Assembly: GCA_019911785.1 (NCBI GenBank) | Contig: JAIOJM010000190.1 | Location: 1-13,267 of the forward strand | Direction: 5' to 3' | Source: Sulfuricella sp. | GTDB taxonomy: Bacteria > Pseudomonadota > Gammaproteobacteria > Burkholderiales > Sulfuricellaceae | DNA length: 13,267 bases | Part shown: piece by piece, positions 6,196 through 13,267 of the stretch | Layout: the number at the start of each line of letters is the position of its first letter | How positions within the stretch are numbered: the first letter of the stretch is position 1 | Translations under genes and position numbers: made by a program | Notes under the pieces: model-generated | What the model saw: the letters and a program-made list of their open reading frames with translations, nothing else | Told to the model about the DNA's origin: nothing | The model's database searches: none

Positions 6196-7893
6196 ATGGA
6201 ATTGACGGGCGCAGAGATCGTTGTGCGCTGTCTGGCGGAAGAAGGGACCGAATTTGTTTTCGGTTACCCCGGCGGTGCAGTGTTGAACATTTACGACGAG
6301 GTTTTCAAGCAAAACAAGTTCAAGCATGTGCTGGTCAGGCACGAGCAGGCTGCGGTGCATGCTGCTGACGGTTATGCCCGCGCCACAGGTCGGACCGGCG
6401 TGGCGCTGGTGACTTCCGGGCCGGGTGCGACCAATGCCGTGACCGGCATCGCTACCGCCTACATGGATTCGATTCCGCTGGTGGTGATTTCCGGCCAGGT
6501 GCCGACCGCCGCGATCGGCATGGATGCCTTCCAGGAAGTGGACATGGTGGGCATCACTCGCCCCTGCGTGAAACACAATTTCCTGGTCAAGGATGTCAAG
6601 GATCTCGCCGAGACCATCAAGAAGGCCTTCTATCTCGCTTCCACCGGCCGGCCCGGACCGGTGGTGGTGGATATCCCCAAGGATGTGACCCAGCACAAGA
6701 CCGAATTCACCTATCCGAAGAAGGTGACGATGCGCTCCTACAACCCGGTGATCAAGGGTCATCCGGGGCAGGTCAAGCGCGCGGTGCAGATGATCCTGGA
6801 GGCCAAGCGGCCGATGCTCTATACCGGCGGCGGCGTGGTGCTGAGCAATGCGGCAGAGGAATTGACCCGGCTCACGCGCCTGCTCGGCTTTCCGATCACC
6901 AATACGCTGATGGGGCTGGGCGGCTATCCTGCCACCGATCCGCTGTTTACCGGCATGCTCGGCATGCACGGCACCTATGAAGCCAACATGGCGATGCAGC
7001 ATTGCGATGTGCTGATCGCCATCGGCGCCCGTTTCGACGATCGTGTGATTGGCAATCCGGAACATTTCTTTCAGGATGGCCGCCGCATCATCCACATCGA
7101 CATCGATCCCACCTCCATCGCCAAGCGGGTCAAGGTGGACGTGCCCATAGTCGGCAACGTCAGGGACGTGCTGGCAGAGATGAACAAATTGATTCAGGCC
7201 AGCAAGGAGAAGCCCGACCAGGCCGCGCTCAAGACCTGGTGGACGCAAATCGAACTGTGGCGCTCGCAGGACTGCATGAAATACGATCGCGATAGCAGCC
7301 TGATCAAGCCCCAGTACGTGATTGAAAAGCTGCACCAGGTTACCCGGGGCGATGCCTATGTGACCTCCGACGTCGGGCAGCACCAGATGTGGGCTGCGCA
7401 GTATTACAAGTTCGACCAGCCGCGCCGCTGGATCAACTCCGGTGGCTTGGGTACCATGGGTTTTGGCTTGCCGGCAGCGATGGGCGTGCAGTTTGCCCAC
7501 CCCGAGGCAATGGTGGCCTGCGTGACCGGCGAGGGCAGCATCCAGATGAACATCCAGGAACTGTCTACCTGCAAGCAGTTCAACCTGCCGCTCAAGATCA
7601 TCCTGCTCAACAACCGCTACCTCGGCATGGTGAGGCAGTGGCAGGAATTCTTTTACGGCAACCGTTACGCCGAATCCTACATGGATGCGCTGCCGGATTT
7701 TGCCAGGCTGGCCGAGAGTTACGGCCATGTCGGCATGAAGATCGAGAAGCCGGAAGATGTCGAGGGCGCGCTGAAAGAGGCGTTCGCCATGAAGGATCGG
7801 CTGGTGTTCATGAACTTCATTACCGACCAGAAGGAAAATGTCTTCCCGATGATTCCCGCCGGCAAGGGGTTGAGTGAAATGATTCTGGTATAA
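6196..7893 (+). CDS. ilvI: Acetolactate synthase (AHAS) catalytic subunit, IlvI/IlvB type
   Basis: Thiamine-diphosphate enzyme that condenses two pyruvates to 2-acetolactate (valine, leucine), or pyruvate with 2-oxobutyrate (isoleucine); it uses Mg2+ and FAD. The 565-aa length is normal. The N-terminal domain holds the catalytic glutamate E50 in VRHEQAAVHAADGYARATG; a central FAD-binding domain follows; the C-terminal domain has the cofactor motif GEGS at 445-448 ending in NN at 472-473. Most families have GDGS there; the Glu form appears in IlvI-type enzymes as I recall, and is conservative. AAGG lies about eight bases before the ATG. ilvH begins four bases after the stop, so catalytic and regulatory subunits are co-produced. 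Confidence 0.96.
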   Translation: MELTGAEIVVRCLAEEGTEFVFGYPGGAVLNIYDEVFKQNKFKHVLVRHEQAAVHAADGYARATGRTGVALVTSGPGATNAVTGIATAYMDSIPLVVISGQVPTAAIGMDAFQEVDMVGITRPCVKHNFLVKDVKDLAETIKKAFYLASTGRPGPVVVDIPKDVTQHKTEFTYPKKVTMRSYNPVIKGHPGQVKRAVQMILEAKRPMLYTGGGVVLSNAAEELTRLTRLLGFPITNTLMGLGGYPATDPLFTGMLGMHGTYEANMAMQHCDVLIAIGARFDDRVIGNPEHFFQDGRRIIHIDIDPTSIAKRVKVDVPIVGNVRDVLAEMNKLIQASKEKPDQAALKTWWTQIELWRSQDCMKYDRDSSLIKPQYVIEKLHQVTRGDAYVTSDVGQHQMWAAQYYKFDQPRRWINSGGLGTMGFGLPAAMGVQFAHPEAMVACVTGEGSIQMNIQELSTCKQFNLPLKIILLNNRYLGMVRQWQEFFYGNRYAESYMDALPDFARLAESYGHVGMKIEKPEDVEGALKEAFAMKDRLVFMNFITDQKENVFPMIPAGKGLSEMILV

Positions 7894-7897
7894 CCCA

Positions 7898-8389
7898 ATG
7901 AGACATATTATTTCTCTGTTGATGGAAAACGAGGCGGGCGCTCTGTCCCGGGTTGCCGGACTGTTTTCGGCGCGCGGCTACAACATCGAGTCGCTGACGG
8001 TCGCGCCGACCGAGGACGCCACCCTGTCGCGCATGACCATCGTCACCCGCGGTTCCGACGACGTGATCGAGCAGATCACCAAGCAGCTCAACAAGCTGAT
8101 CGACGTGGTCAAGGTGGTGGATTTGTCCGAAGCCGGCCACATCGAGCGCGAGTTGATGCTGGTGAAAGTGCGCGCCGAAGGTGAATCGCGCGAGGAAATG
8201 AAGCGCATGTCGGATATCTTCCGCGGCCGCATTGTGGATGTCACCGACAAGACCTACACCCTCGAGCTGACCGGCGCCGGCTACAAGCTGGATGCCTTTC
8301 TCGAAGCGCTGGACAAGGATGCGATTCTGGAAACGGTGCGCACCGGCGCATCCGGCATCGGGCGGGGTGATAGAATACTGAAAGTTTGA
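7898..8389 (+). CDS. ilvH: Acetolactate synthase regulatory (small) subunit
   Basis: The 163-aa small subunit stimulates the catalytic subunit and confers valine feedback inhibition. An N-terminal ACT domain (about 3-76, with GALSRVAGLFSARGYNIESL) is followed by the IlvH-type C-terminal domain (about 80-160). Residues known from E. coli IlvH valine-resistant mutants are intact at the same numbers: N11, G14, S17 and N29. The enzyme is therefore expected to be valine-sensitive. No clear ribosome-binding site precedes the ATG; the four-base gap to ilvI suggests translational coupling. Also called ilvN. Confidence 0.95.
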   Translation: MRHIISLLMENEAGALSRVAGLFSARGYNIESLTVAPTEDATLSRMTIVTRGSDDVIEQITKQLNKLIDVVKVVDLSEAGHIERELMLVKVRAEGESREEMKRMSDIFRGRIVDVTDKTYTLELTGAGYKLDAFLEALDKDAILETVRTGASGIGRGDRILKV

Positions 8390-8428
8390 ATTTTGGTTTG
8401 AACCTCTAAGGTTATTTATATTTATTAA

Positions 8429-9456
<1,028 letters not shown>

Positions 9457-9457
<1 letters not shown>

Positions 9458-9524
9458 TGAGGAGTTAGGTGTGAGGAGTTAGGAGTAAAAACTCGCTCTC
9501 CTCACTCCTTACTCTTCGCTCCTC
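9457..9524. repeat. GAGGAGT-type heptamer repeat with inverted arm after ilvC
   Basis: Units of GTGAGGAGT/GAGTTAGG fill the left arm and their complements the right. 9462-9478 pairs with 9498-9514 at 15 of 17 positions around a 19-base loop. It starts at the ilvC stop and ends just before psd, so it could reduce read-through from ilvC; no T-tract follows. It has the same design as the GGGTGAT element at 4083 but a different unit. Confidence 0.7.
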
Positions 9525-9534
9525 TCTGAATAAA

Positions 9535-10215
9535 ATGTGCATCGGTGTCGCTCCCCCAGTGAAAAACTATCCCCACCCCATCATCGCCCGCGAGGGCTGG
9601 CCGTTCCTGGCCGGAATCGTGGCGCTTTCGCTGCTGGTTACGTTCCTGGCCGGCTGGTTGTGGGCGCTGCCGCTGTGGATCATCAGCCTGTTCGTGCTGC
9701 AGTTCTTCCGTGATCCGGGGCGCAATGTGCCGACGGCGCGCAATCTGGTGATCGCCCCCGCCGACGGCCGTATCGTCGCCGTCGAACGCGTTCAGGATAC
9801 CTACCTCAAGCGCGATGCGCAGAAGGTCAGCGTGTTCATGAACGTGTTCAACGTTCATTCCAACCGCAGTCCGGTGGATGGCGTGGTGGAGGAAATCTGG
9901 TACAACCCCGGAAAATTCATCAATGCCGACCTGAACAAGGCCTCCACGGAAAATGAACGCAATGCCATCTGGCTGCGTTCCGATTGCGGCTACGACATTA
10001 CCTGCGTCCAGGTGGCCGGGTTGATTGCGCGGCGTATCCTGTGCTATGCCAAGCCGGGTGAGTGGCTCGGGCGCGGCCAGCGTTACGGTTTCATCCGTTT
10101 CGGCTCGCGGGTGGACGTGTACCTGCCATTGACCGCCCAGGTGCGCGTCAGTATCGGCGACAAGGTCCGTGCCGGGGAAACCGTGCTGGCCGAACTGCCG
10201 ATGAATGTCGGCTGA
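9535..10215 (+). CDS. psd: Phosphatidylserine decarboxylase proenzyme
   Basis: Converts phosphatidylserine to phosphatidylethanolamine at the inner membrane using a pyruvoyl cofactor made by self-cleavage. The 226-aa product is of the short bacterial type. Two hydrophobic segments occur near the N-terminus (about 24-44 and 47-60), followed by QFFRDPGR and the core [19 protein letters not shown]. Near the C-terminus [10 protein letters not shown] gives the cleavage site between G190 and S191; S191 becomes the pyruvoyl group. The start is uncertain: the ATG at 9535 has no ribosome-binding site, and the GTG at 9559 would give the more usual beginning near [15 protein letters not shown] (218 aa). 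Followed by pssA, the preceding enzyme of the pathway. Confidence 0.93.
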   Translation: MCIGVAPPVKNYPHPIIAREGWPFLAGIVALSLLVTFLAGWLWALPLWIISLFVLQFFRDPGRNVPTARNLVIAPADGRIVAVERVQDTYLKRDAQKVSVFMNVFNVHSNRSPVDGVVEEIWYNPGKFINADLNKASTENERNAIWLRSDCGYDITCVQVAGLIARRILCYAKPGEWLGRGQRYGFIRFGSRVDVYLPLTAQVRVSIGDKVRAGETVLAELPMNVG

Positions 10216-10291
10216 GCGGTGAAACTATTGGCGCCATGGAACCCTCCATATCAAACAAGCGTCATAATTACTCAGTTGCCGCTATTTTTCT

Positions 10292-10464
10292 CCTTCCCCC
10301 TTGCACTCGTGCGAGCGTCACCGCCGGGTTCCCGCTGCTTCGCAGCGACCACGGCGAGACAGGGGGAAGGCTGGGATGGGGGTAGAAAGCTTGGATAAAG
10401 ATGCTGTGTCAATAATTTCACCCTCTTAACCCCCATCCTAACCTTCCCCCTGCAAGGGGGAAGG
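10292..10464. repeat. Nested palindrome cluster (two REP-like elements) between psd and pssA
   Basis: The 272-bp gap between psd and pssA contains two linked elements. The first: CCTTCCCCCT (10292-10301) pairs with AGGGGGAAGG (10361-10370); inside it CGCCG (10322-10326) pairs with CGGCG (10352-10356), and innermost CGCTGC-TTC-GCAGCG spans 10333-10347. The second: CCTTCCCCCT (10442-10451) pairs with AGGGGGAAGG (10455-10464) across a three-base loop. In addition 10360-10383 is the reverse complement of 10429-10452 at 22 of 24 positions, so the two can form one larger structure. No gene is seen in the gap. Confidence 0.7.
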
Positions 10465-10487
10465 GACAATGGTGAAAGGCACTTGTT

Positions 10488-11261
10488 TTGAACGAAGACT
10501 ATAACCCCGACGATCGCAAACCCCTGCTGGATGGTCGCTTGCGCCGGCGCGGCATCTATCTGCTGCCCAACATGTTCACCACGGCGGCGCTGTTTGCCGG
10601 GTTCTACGCCATCGTCCAGGCCATGAACGGGAATTTCGAGCAGTCTGCGGTGGCGATCTTTATCGCCATGGTGATGGACGGGCTGGATGGCCGGGTTGCT
10701 CGCCTTACCCATACCCAGAGCGCGTTCGGGGCGGAATACGATTCGCTTTCCGACATGGTTTCGTTCGGCGTGGCGCCCGCCCTGATCGTGTACGTCTGGG
10801 CGCTGAAGGACATGGGCAAGCTGGGCTGGATCGCCGCCTTTGTCTATTGCGCCGGTGCGGCGCTGCGGCTGGCTCGCTTCAACACCCAGCTTGAAGTCGC
10901 CGACAAGCGTTTCTTTCAGGGTCTGCCCAGCCCCGCCGCTGCGGCGTTGCTGGCCGGGCTGGTGTGGGTGATGAACGAGAACCATATCCGCGGCTCCGAT
11001 ATCCGCTGGCTGGTGTGGGGGGTGACCCTGTTCGCCGGGTTGACCATGGTCAGCAACCTGCGCTATTACAGCGGCAAGGACATCAACCTGCGCAAGAGCG
11101 TGCCCTTCGTTGGCATCTTGCTGATCGTGCTGACCTTCATCCTGATTTCTTCCGACCCGCCGCATGTGCTGTTCAGCGTCTTTGTGCTGTATGCGCTGTC
11201 TGCCTACGCGGACTGGTTGTGGGGCGTGGTGCGGAAGAGGCGGAAAGGCGCTGTGGGCTAA
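10488..11261 (+). CDS. pssA: CDP-diacylglycerol-serine O-phosphatidyltransferase
   Basis: Makes phosphatidylserine from CDP-diacylglycerol and serine in the inner membrane; its product is the substrate of Psd encoded just upstream. The 257-aa protein is of the membrane-embedded CDP-alcohol transferase type. The signature DGx2ARx8Gx3Dx3D is intact: D67-G68, A71-R72, G81, D85, D89. About six to eight hydrophobic helices follow from residue 25 on. The start is TTG at 10488, with AAAGG eight bases upstream; the nearby ATG at 10469 is out of frame. It sits 23 bases downstream of a palindrome. Confidence 0.94.
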   Translation: MNEDYNPDDRKPLLDGRLRRRGIYLLPNMFTTAALFAGFYAIVQAMNGNFEQSAVAIFIAMVMDGLDGRVARLTHTQSAFGAEYDSLSDMVSFGVAPALIVYVWALKDMGKLGWIAAFVYCAGAALRLARFNTQLEVADKRFFQGLPSPAAAALLAGLVWVMNENHIRGSDIRWLVWGVTLFAGLTMVSNLRYYSGKDINLRKSVPFVGILLIVLTFILISSDPPHVLFSVFVLYALSAYADWLWGVVRKRRKGAVG

Positions 11262-11265
11262 TGGC

Positions 11266-11294
11266 TTGCGCTCACAAATGAAACCGTTTATATT
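11266..11294 (+). promoter_or_regulatory. Candidate promoter for the leader peptide and leuA
   Basis: TATATT (11289-11294) matches the -10 consensus at 5 of 6 positions; 17 bases upstream TTGCGC (11266-11271) matches the -35 at 3 of 6. The predicted +1 is 11301-11302, which coincides with the A of the leader ATG. The leader message would then start at its own start codon. Confidence 0.45.
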
Positions 11295-11301
11295 TCAAAC
11301 C

Positions 11302-11385
11302 ATGAACTCCGCTATTCCAGTCTCCTTCGTTTCATATCGGGCCAACATCCTGCTGGTTGGCCTGCTGCTGCGCCGCAGGCGCTAA
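11302..11385 (+). CDS. Putative leucine-rich leader peptide of leuA (LeuL-like)
   Basis: A 27-codon frame whose residues 16-27 read ILLVGLLLRRRR. Leucine codons (all CTG) are at 17, 18, 21, 22 and 23, so seven of eight residues from 16 to 23 are branched-chain amino acids. It ends 93 bases before leuA. This is the expected design of an attenuation leader, in which ribosomes stall at Leu codons when charged leucyl-tRNA is scarce. No ribosome-binding site precedes the ATG, but the candidate promoter puts +1 at the ATG, which would make it leaderless, as reported for trpL in Sinorhizobium. An in-frame ATG at 11278 would extend it to 35 aa. The role is inferred; the sequence was not compared with other genomes. 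Confidence 0.6.
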   Translation: MNSAIPVSFVSYRANILLVGLLLRRRR

Positions 11386-11443
11386 ATTCCTCCCCGCCAT
11401 TACTTGTTTTGAATTGCGGAAATCGGCGGTGAACCGATTTTCG
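11338..11443 (+). promoter_or_regulatory. Attenuator-like region with alternative hairpins before leuA
   Basis: Hairpin 1:2 is GGCCAAC (11340-11346) with GTTGGCC (11356-11362), spanning the first two Leu codons. Hairpin 2:3 is GCCTGC (11360-11365) with GCAGGC (11375-11380), spanning the last three; the two share 11360-11362 and exclude each other. Further on, CCGCC (11394-11398) could pair with GGCGG (11425-11429), which would break the terminator-like stem at 11417-11443. The pairing scheme is inference from base complementarity only. Confidence 0.45.
11417..11443 (+). terminator. Terminator-like hairpin upstream of leuA
   Basis: CGGAAATCGG (11417-11426) pairs with CCGATTTTCG (11434-11443) over ten positions with one G-U pair and a seven-base loop. 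Only a weak T-rich run follows (TGTT), so it is an imperfect intrinsic terminator. It lies 32 bases after the leader stop and about 24 before the leuA ribosome-binding site. Confidence 0.4.
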
Positions 11444-11478
11444 TGTTATGAATTACGACTTCTGCAACGGAGCCCGTC

Positions 11479-13014
11479 ATGAAAAATAAACTGATCATAT
11501 TCGACACCACCTTGCGCGATGGCGAGCAAAGCCCCGGCGCTTCCATGACCAAAGAGGAGAAGGTGCGCATCGCGCGGCAGCTTGAGCGGATGCGCGTGGA
11601 CGTCATCGAGGCCGGTTTCCCGGCCGCCAGCAACGGTGATTTCGAGTCGGTCAAGGCGGTCGCGAGCAGCATCAAGGACAGCACGGTGTGCGGCCTGGCG
11701 CGCGCCCTGGAGCGCGACATCGAGCGTGCCGGCGAGGCGATCAAGCCGGCCGTTTCCGGCCGCATCCACACCTTCATCGCCACCAGCCCGATCCACATGG
11801 AGAAGAAGCTGCGCATGAGCCCGGATCAGGTGGTCGAGCAGGCGGTGAAGGCGGTGAAATGGGCGCGCAAGTGGACCGACAACGTCGAGTTCTCGCCCGA
11901 GGATGCCGGCCGCTCCGAGACCGATTTCCTGTGCCGCATCCTGGAAGCGGTGATCGAGGCCGGTGCCACGACCCTGAACATTCCCGACACTGTTGGCTAC
12001 AACCTGCCGCAGCAGTTCGGCAGCCTCATCGCCACCCTGCGCGAGCGCATCCCCAATTCCGACAAGGCGATCTTCTCGGTGCACTGCCACAACGATCTCG
12101 GCCTGGCAGTGGCGAACTCCCTCGCTGCGGTTCTGGCCGGGGCGCGCCAGGTGGAGTGCACCATCAATGGCCTGGGGGAGCGGGCAGGTAACGCTGCGCT
12201 GGAAGAAATAGTCATGGCGGTACGCACGCGCCAGGACATCTTCCCCTGCGACACCGGCATCGACACCACCCAGATCGTACCGGCCAGCCGGCTGGTGGCG
12301 GGCATTACCGGTTTCGCGGTGCAGCCCAACAAGGCCATCGTCGGCGCCAATGCCTTCGCCCACGAGTCCGGCATCCATCAGGACGGCGTCCTCAAGCACC
12401 GCGAAACCTACGAGATCATGCGTGCCGAGGATGTCGGCTGGAGCGCGAACAAGATGGTGATGGGCAAGCATTCCGGCCGCAACGCTTTCCGCAGCCGCCT
12501 GGTTGAACTGGGCATCGTGCTGGAATCGGAAGAGGCGCTCAACGCCGCCTTCGCCCGCTTCAAGGATCTCGCCGACAAGAAGCATGAAATCTTCGACGAG
12601 GATATCCATGCGCTGGTCAGCGACGAGGAGCAGGCGATGGTGAAGGAACAGTTCAAGCTGGTGTCCCTGCGTGTCTGCTCGGAAACCGGTGAAACGCCCC
12701 ATGCCCAAGTCACCATCAGCGATGGCGGCAAGGAAAAGGCTGCGGAAGCCGATGGTGGCGGCCCGGTGGACGCCTCGTTCAAGGCGATCGAGTCGATTGT
12801 CAAAAGCGGCACGGAGCTGCTGCTCTATTCGGTCAACAACATCACCAGCGGTACGGATGCACAGGGCGAAGTCACGGTGCGGCTGTCCAAGGGCGGGCGC
12901 ATCGTCAACGGCCAAGGTGCGGATACCGACATAGTGATTGCTTCGGCCAAGGCTTACCTCAATGCCCTGAACAAACTGGCGGGAAAGCTGGAAAGGATGA
13001 ATCCGCAGGTCTAA
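11479..13014 (+). CDS. leuA: 2-isopropylmalate synthase
   Basis: Condenses acetyl-CoA with 2-ketoisovalerate, the committed step to leucine; the ketoacid comes from the ilvI-ilvH-ilvC route encoded upstream. The 511-aa product is the proteobacterial type. The TIM-barrel catalytic domain begins [13 protein letters not shown] (8-20, metal ligand D14) and contains the metal site HCHND with H202 and H204, then [13 protein letters not shown] linker region with [15 protein letters not shown] follows, and the C-terminal LeuA regulatory domain (about 385-505, with [13 protein letters not shown]) normally mediates leucine feedback inhibition. GGAG lies seven bases before the ATG. A putative attenuation leader precedes it. 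Confidence 0.97.
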   Translation: MKNKLIIFDTTLRDGEQSPGASMTKEEKVRIARQLERMRVDVIEAGFPAASNGDFESVKAVASSIKDSTVCGLARALERDIERAGEAIKPAVSGRIHTFIATSPIHMEKKLRMSPDQVVEQAVKAVKWARKWTDNVEFSPEDAGRSETDFLCRILEAVIEAGATTLNIPDTVGYNLPQQFGSLIATLRERIPNSDKAIFSVHCHNDLGLAVANSLAAVLAGARQVECTINGLGERAGNAALEEIVMAVRTRQDIFPCDTGIDTTQIVPASRLVAGITGFAVQPNKAIVGANAFAHESGIHQDGVLKHRETYEIMRAEDVGWSANKMVMGKHSGRNAFRSRLVELGIVLESEEALNAAFARFKDLADKKHEIFDEDIHALVSDEEQAMVKEQFKLVSLRVCSETGETPHAQVTISDGGKEKAAEADGGGPVDASFKAIESIVKSGTELLLYSVNNITSGTDAQGEVTVRLSKGGRIVNGQGADTDIVIASAKAYLNALNKLAGKLERMNPQV

Positions 13015-13267
13015 TCAAGTGTGGCTGAGCCGGGCGTAAAAAACGGCGCTGAAGAAGAACACCACCGCCAGCGCGATTTCCACTCCCGCCAGGGTCGCCG
13101 ACAGGCCCTTGTCGCTCATGGCGCGCACCACGCCTTCGGTGAGGTAGAGCAGGATCAGCATCGAGGCCCACTGGTAGGTGTAGCGTTTGCCGCGCAGGAT
13201 GCCGGCCAGCGGCAGCAGCAGCGGCAGAACCTTGAAGACCAGGCTGGAGCCGCCGGGGCGCAGCGGC
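13015..13267 (-). CDS. DUF2069 family membrane protein (5' end outside window)
   Basis: Reading leftward from the window edge, 83 residues are open to a TGA at 13015-13017. They begin PLRPGGSSLVFKVLPLLLPL, continue with GILRGKRYTYQWASMLILLY and TEGVVRAMSDKGLSATLAGV, and end in a hydrophobic stretch EIALAVVFFFSAVFYARL. This matches the DUF2069 pattern of small four-helix inner-membrane proteins of unknown function; at least two to three helices are within the window. The stop directly abuts the leuA stop from the other strand, leaving no room for a separate terminator. Confidence 0.8.
   Translation of the reverse strand, partial: PLRPGGSSLVFKVLPLLLPLAGILRGKRYTYQWASMLILLYLTEGVVRAMSDKGLSATLAGVEIALAVVFFFSAVFYARLSHT

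Noticed and set aside
6160..7728. Long leftward open frame (522 aa) opposite ilvI
   Set aside because: His/Gly/Leu-rich composition typical of the antisense of a GC-rich gene; no domain recognised; the ilvI frame is certain.
8401..8413. AACCT-CTA-AGGTT hairpin followed by an A/T-rich run between ilvH and ilvC
   Set aside because: Only five weak pairs; ilvC follows within 30 bases and is expected to be co-transcribed, so a terminator call is not supported.
11446..12915. Leftward open frame (489 aa) opposite leuA
   Set aside because: Antisense shadow with Arg/His/Ala-rich sequence and no recognisable domain; leuA is certain.

Overview
The window reads as chromosomal core DNA from a betaproteobacterium, probably of the Nitrosomonadales/Gallionellales type. 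This rests on gene content: a pepA / lptF-lptG divergent pair; an ECF sigma - DUF3619 - DUF3106 - RDD cluster beside ilvIH-ilvC; a psd-pssA pair between ilvC and leuA; and a DUF2069 gene after leuA. This order is characteristic of that class. No transposase, phage gene, tRNA, rRNA or CRISPR array was found. Family names come from reading the proteins, not from a database search.

Layout. Positions 1-94 hold a palindromic intergenic repeat. pepA (leucyl aminopeptidase) runs leftward from 1585. A 312-bp spacer with a large inverted repeat built of CACGAAT heptamers separates it from lptF and lptG, which run rightward and overlap by ATGA. lptG converges on a four-gene leftward operon (sigma factor, DUF3619, DUF3106, RDD membrane protein), with a GGGTGAT heptamer repeat at the convergence point. 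The sigma gene is divergent from ilvI, ilvH and ilvC, which run rightward. A GAGGAGT-type repeat follows ilvC. Then come psd, a nested palindrome cluster, pssA, a putative leucine-rich leader peptide with an attenuator-like region, and leuA. A DUF2069 gene, cut by the window edge, converges on leuA with no gap between the two stop codons.

How the genes work together. ilvI, ilvH, ilvC and leuA are the branched-chain amino acid route: acetolactate synthase with its valine-sensing subunit, ketol-acid reductoisomerase, and 2-isopropylmalate synthase committing carbon to leucine. psd and pssA make phosphatidylethanolamine from CDP-diacylglycerol and serine. LptF and LptG are the inner-membrane permease half of the lipopolysaccharide exporter. 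The sigma operon looks like a small envelope-sensing regulon: a cytoplasmic sigma factor, a single-pass membrane protein, an exported helical-repeat protein and a polytopic membrane protein.

Most notable observations: (1) a 27-codon reading frame before leuA with five CTG leucine codons in seven, followed by alternative hairpins and apparently starting at its own +1; (2) six copies of a motif with an exact 18-residue period in the DUF3106 protein; (3) a sigma-factor gene whose full-length frame has no ATG, GTG or TTG start, only CTG; (4) three unrelated heptamer repeat families, each arranged as inverted arms in a spacer between genes, one of which supplies the stop codons of two convergent genes.
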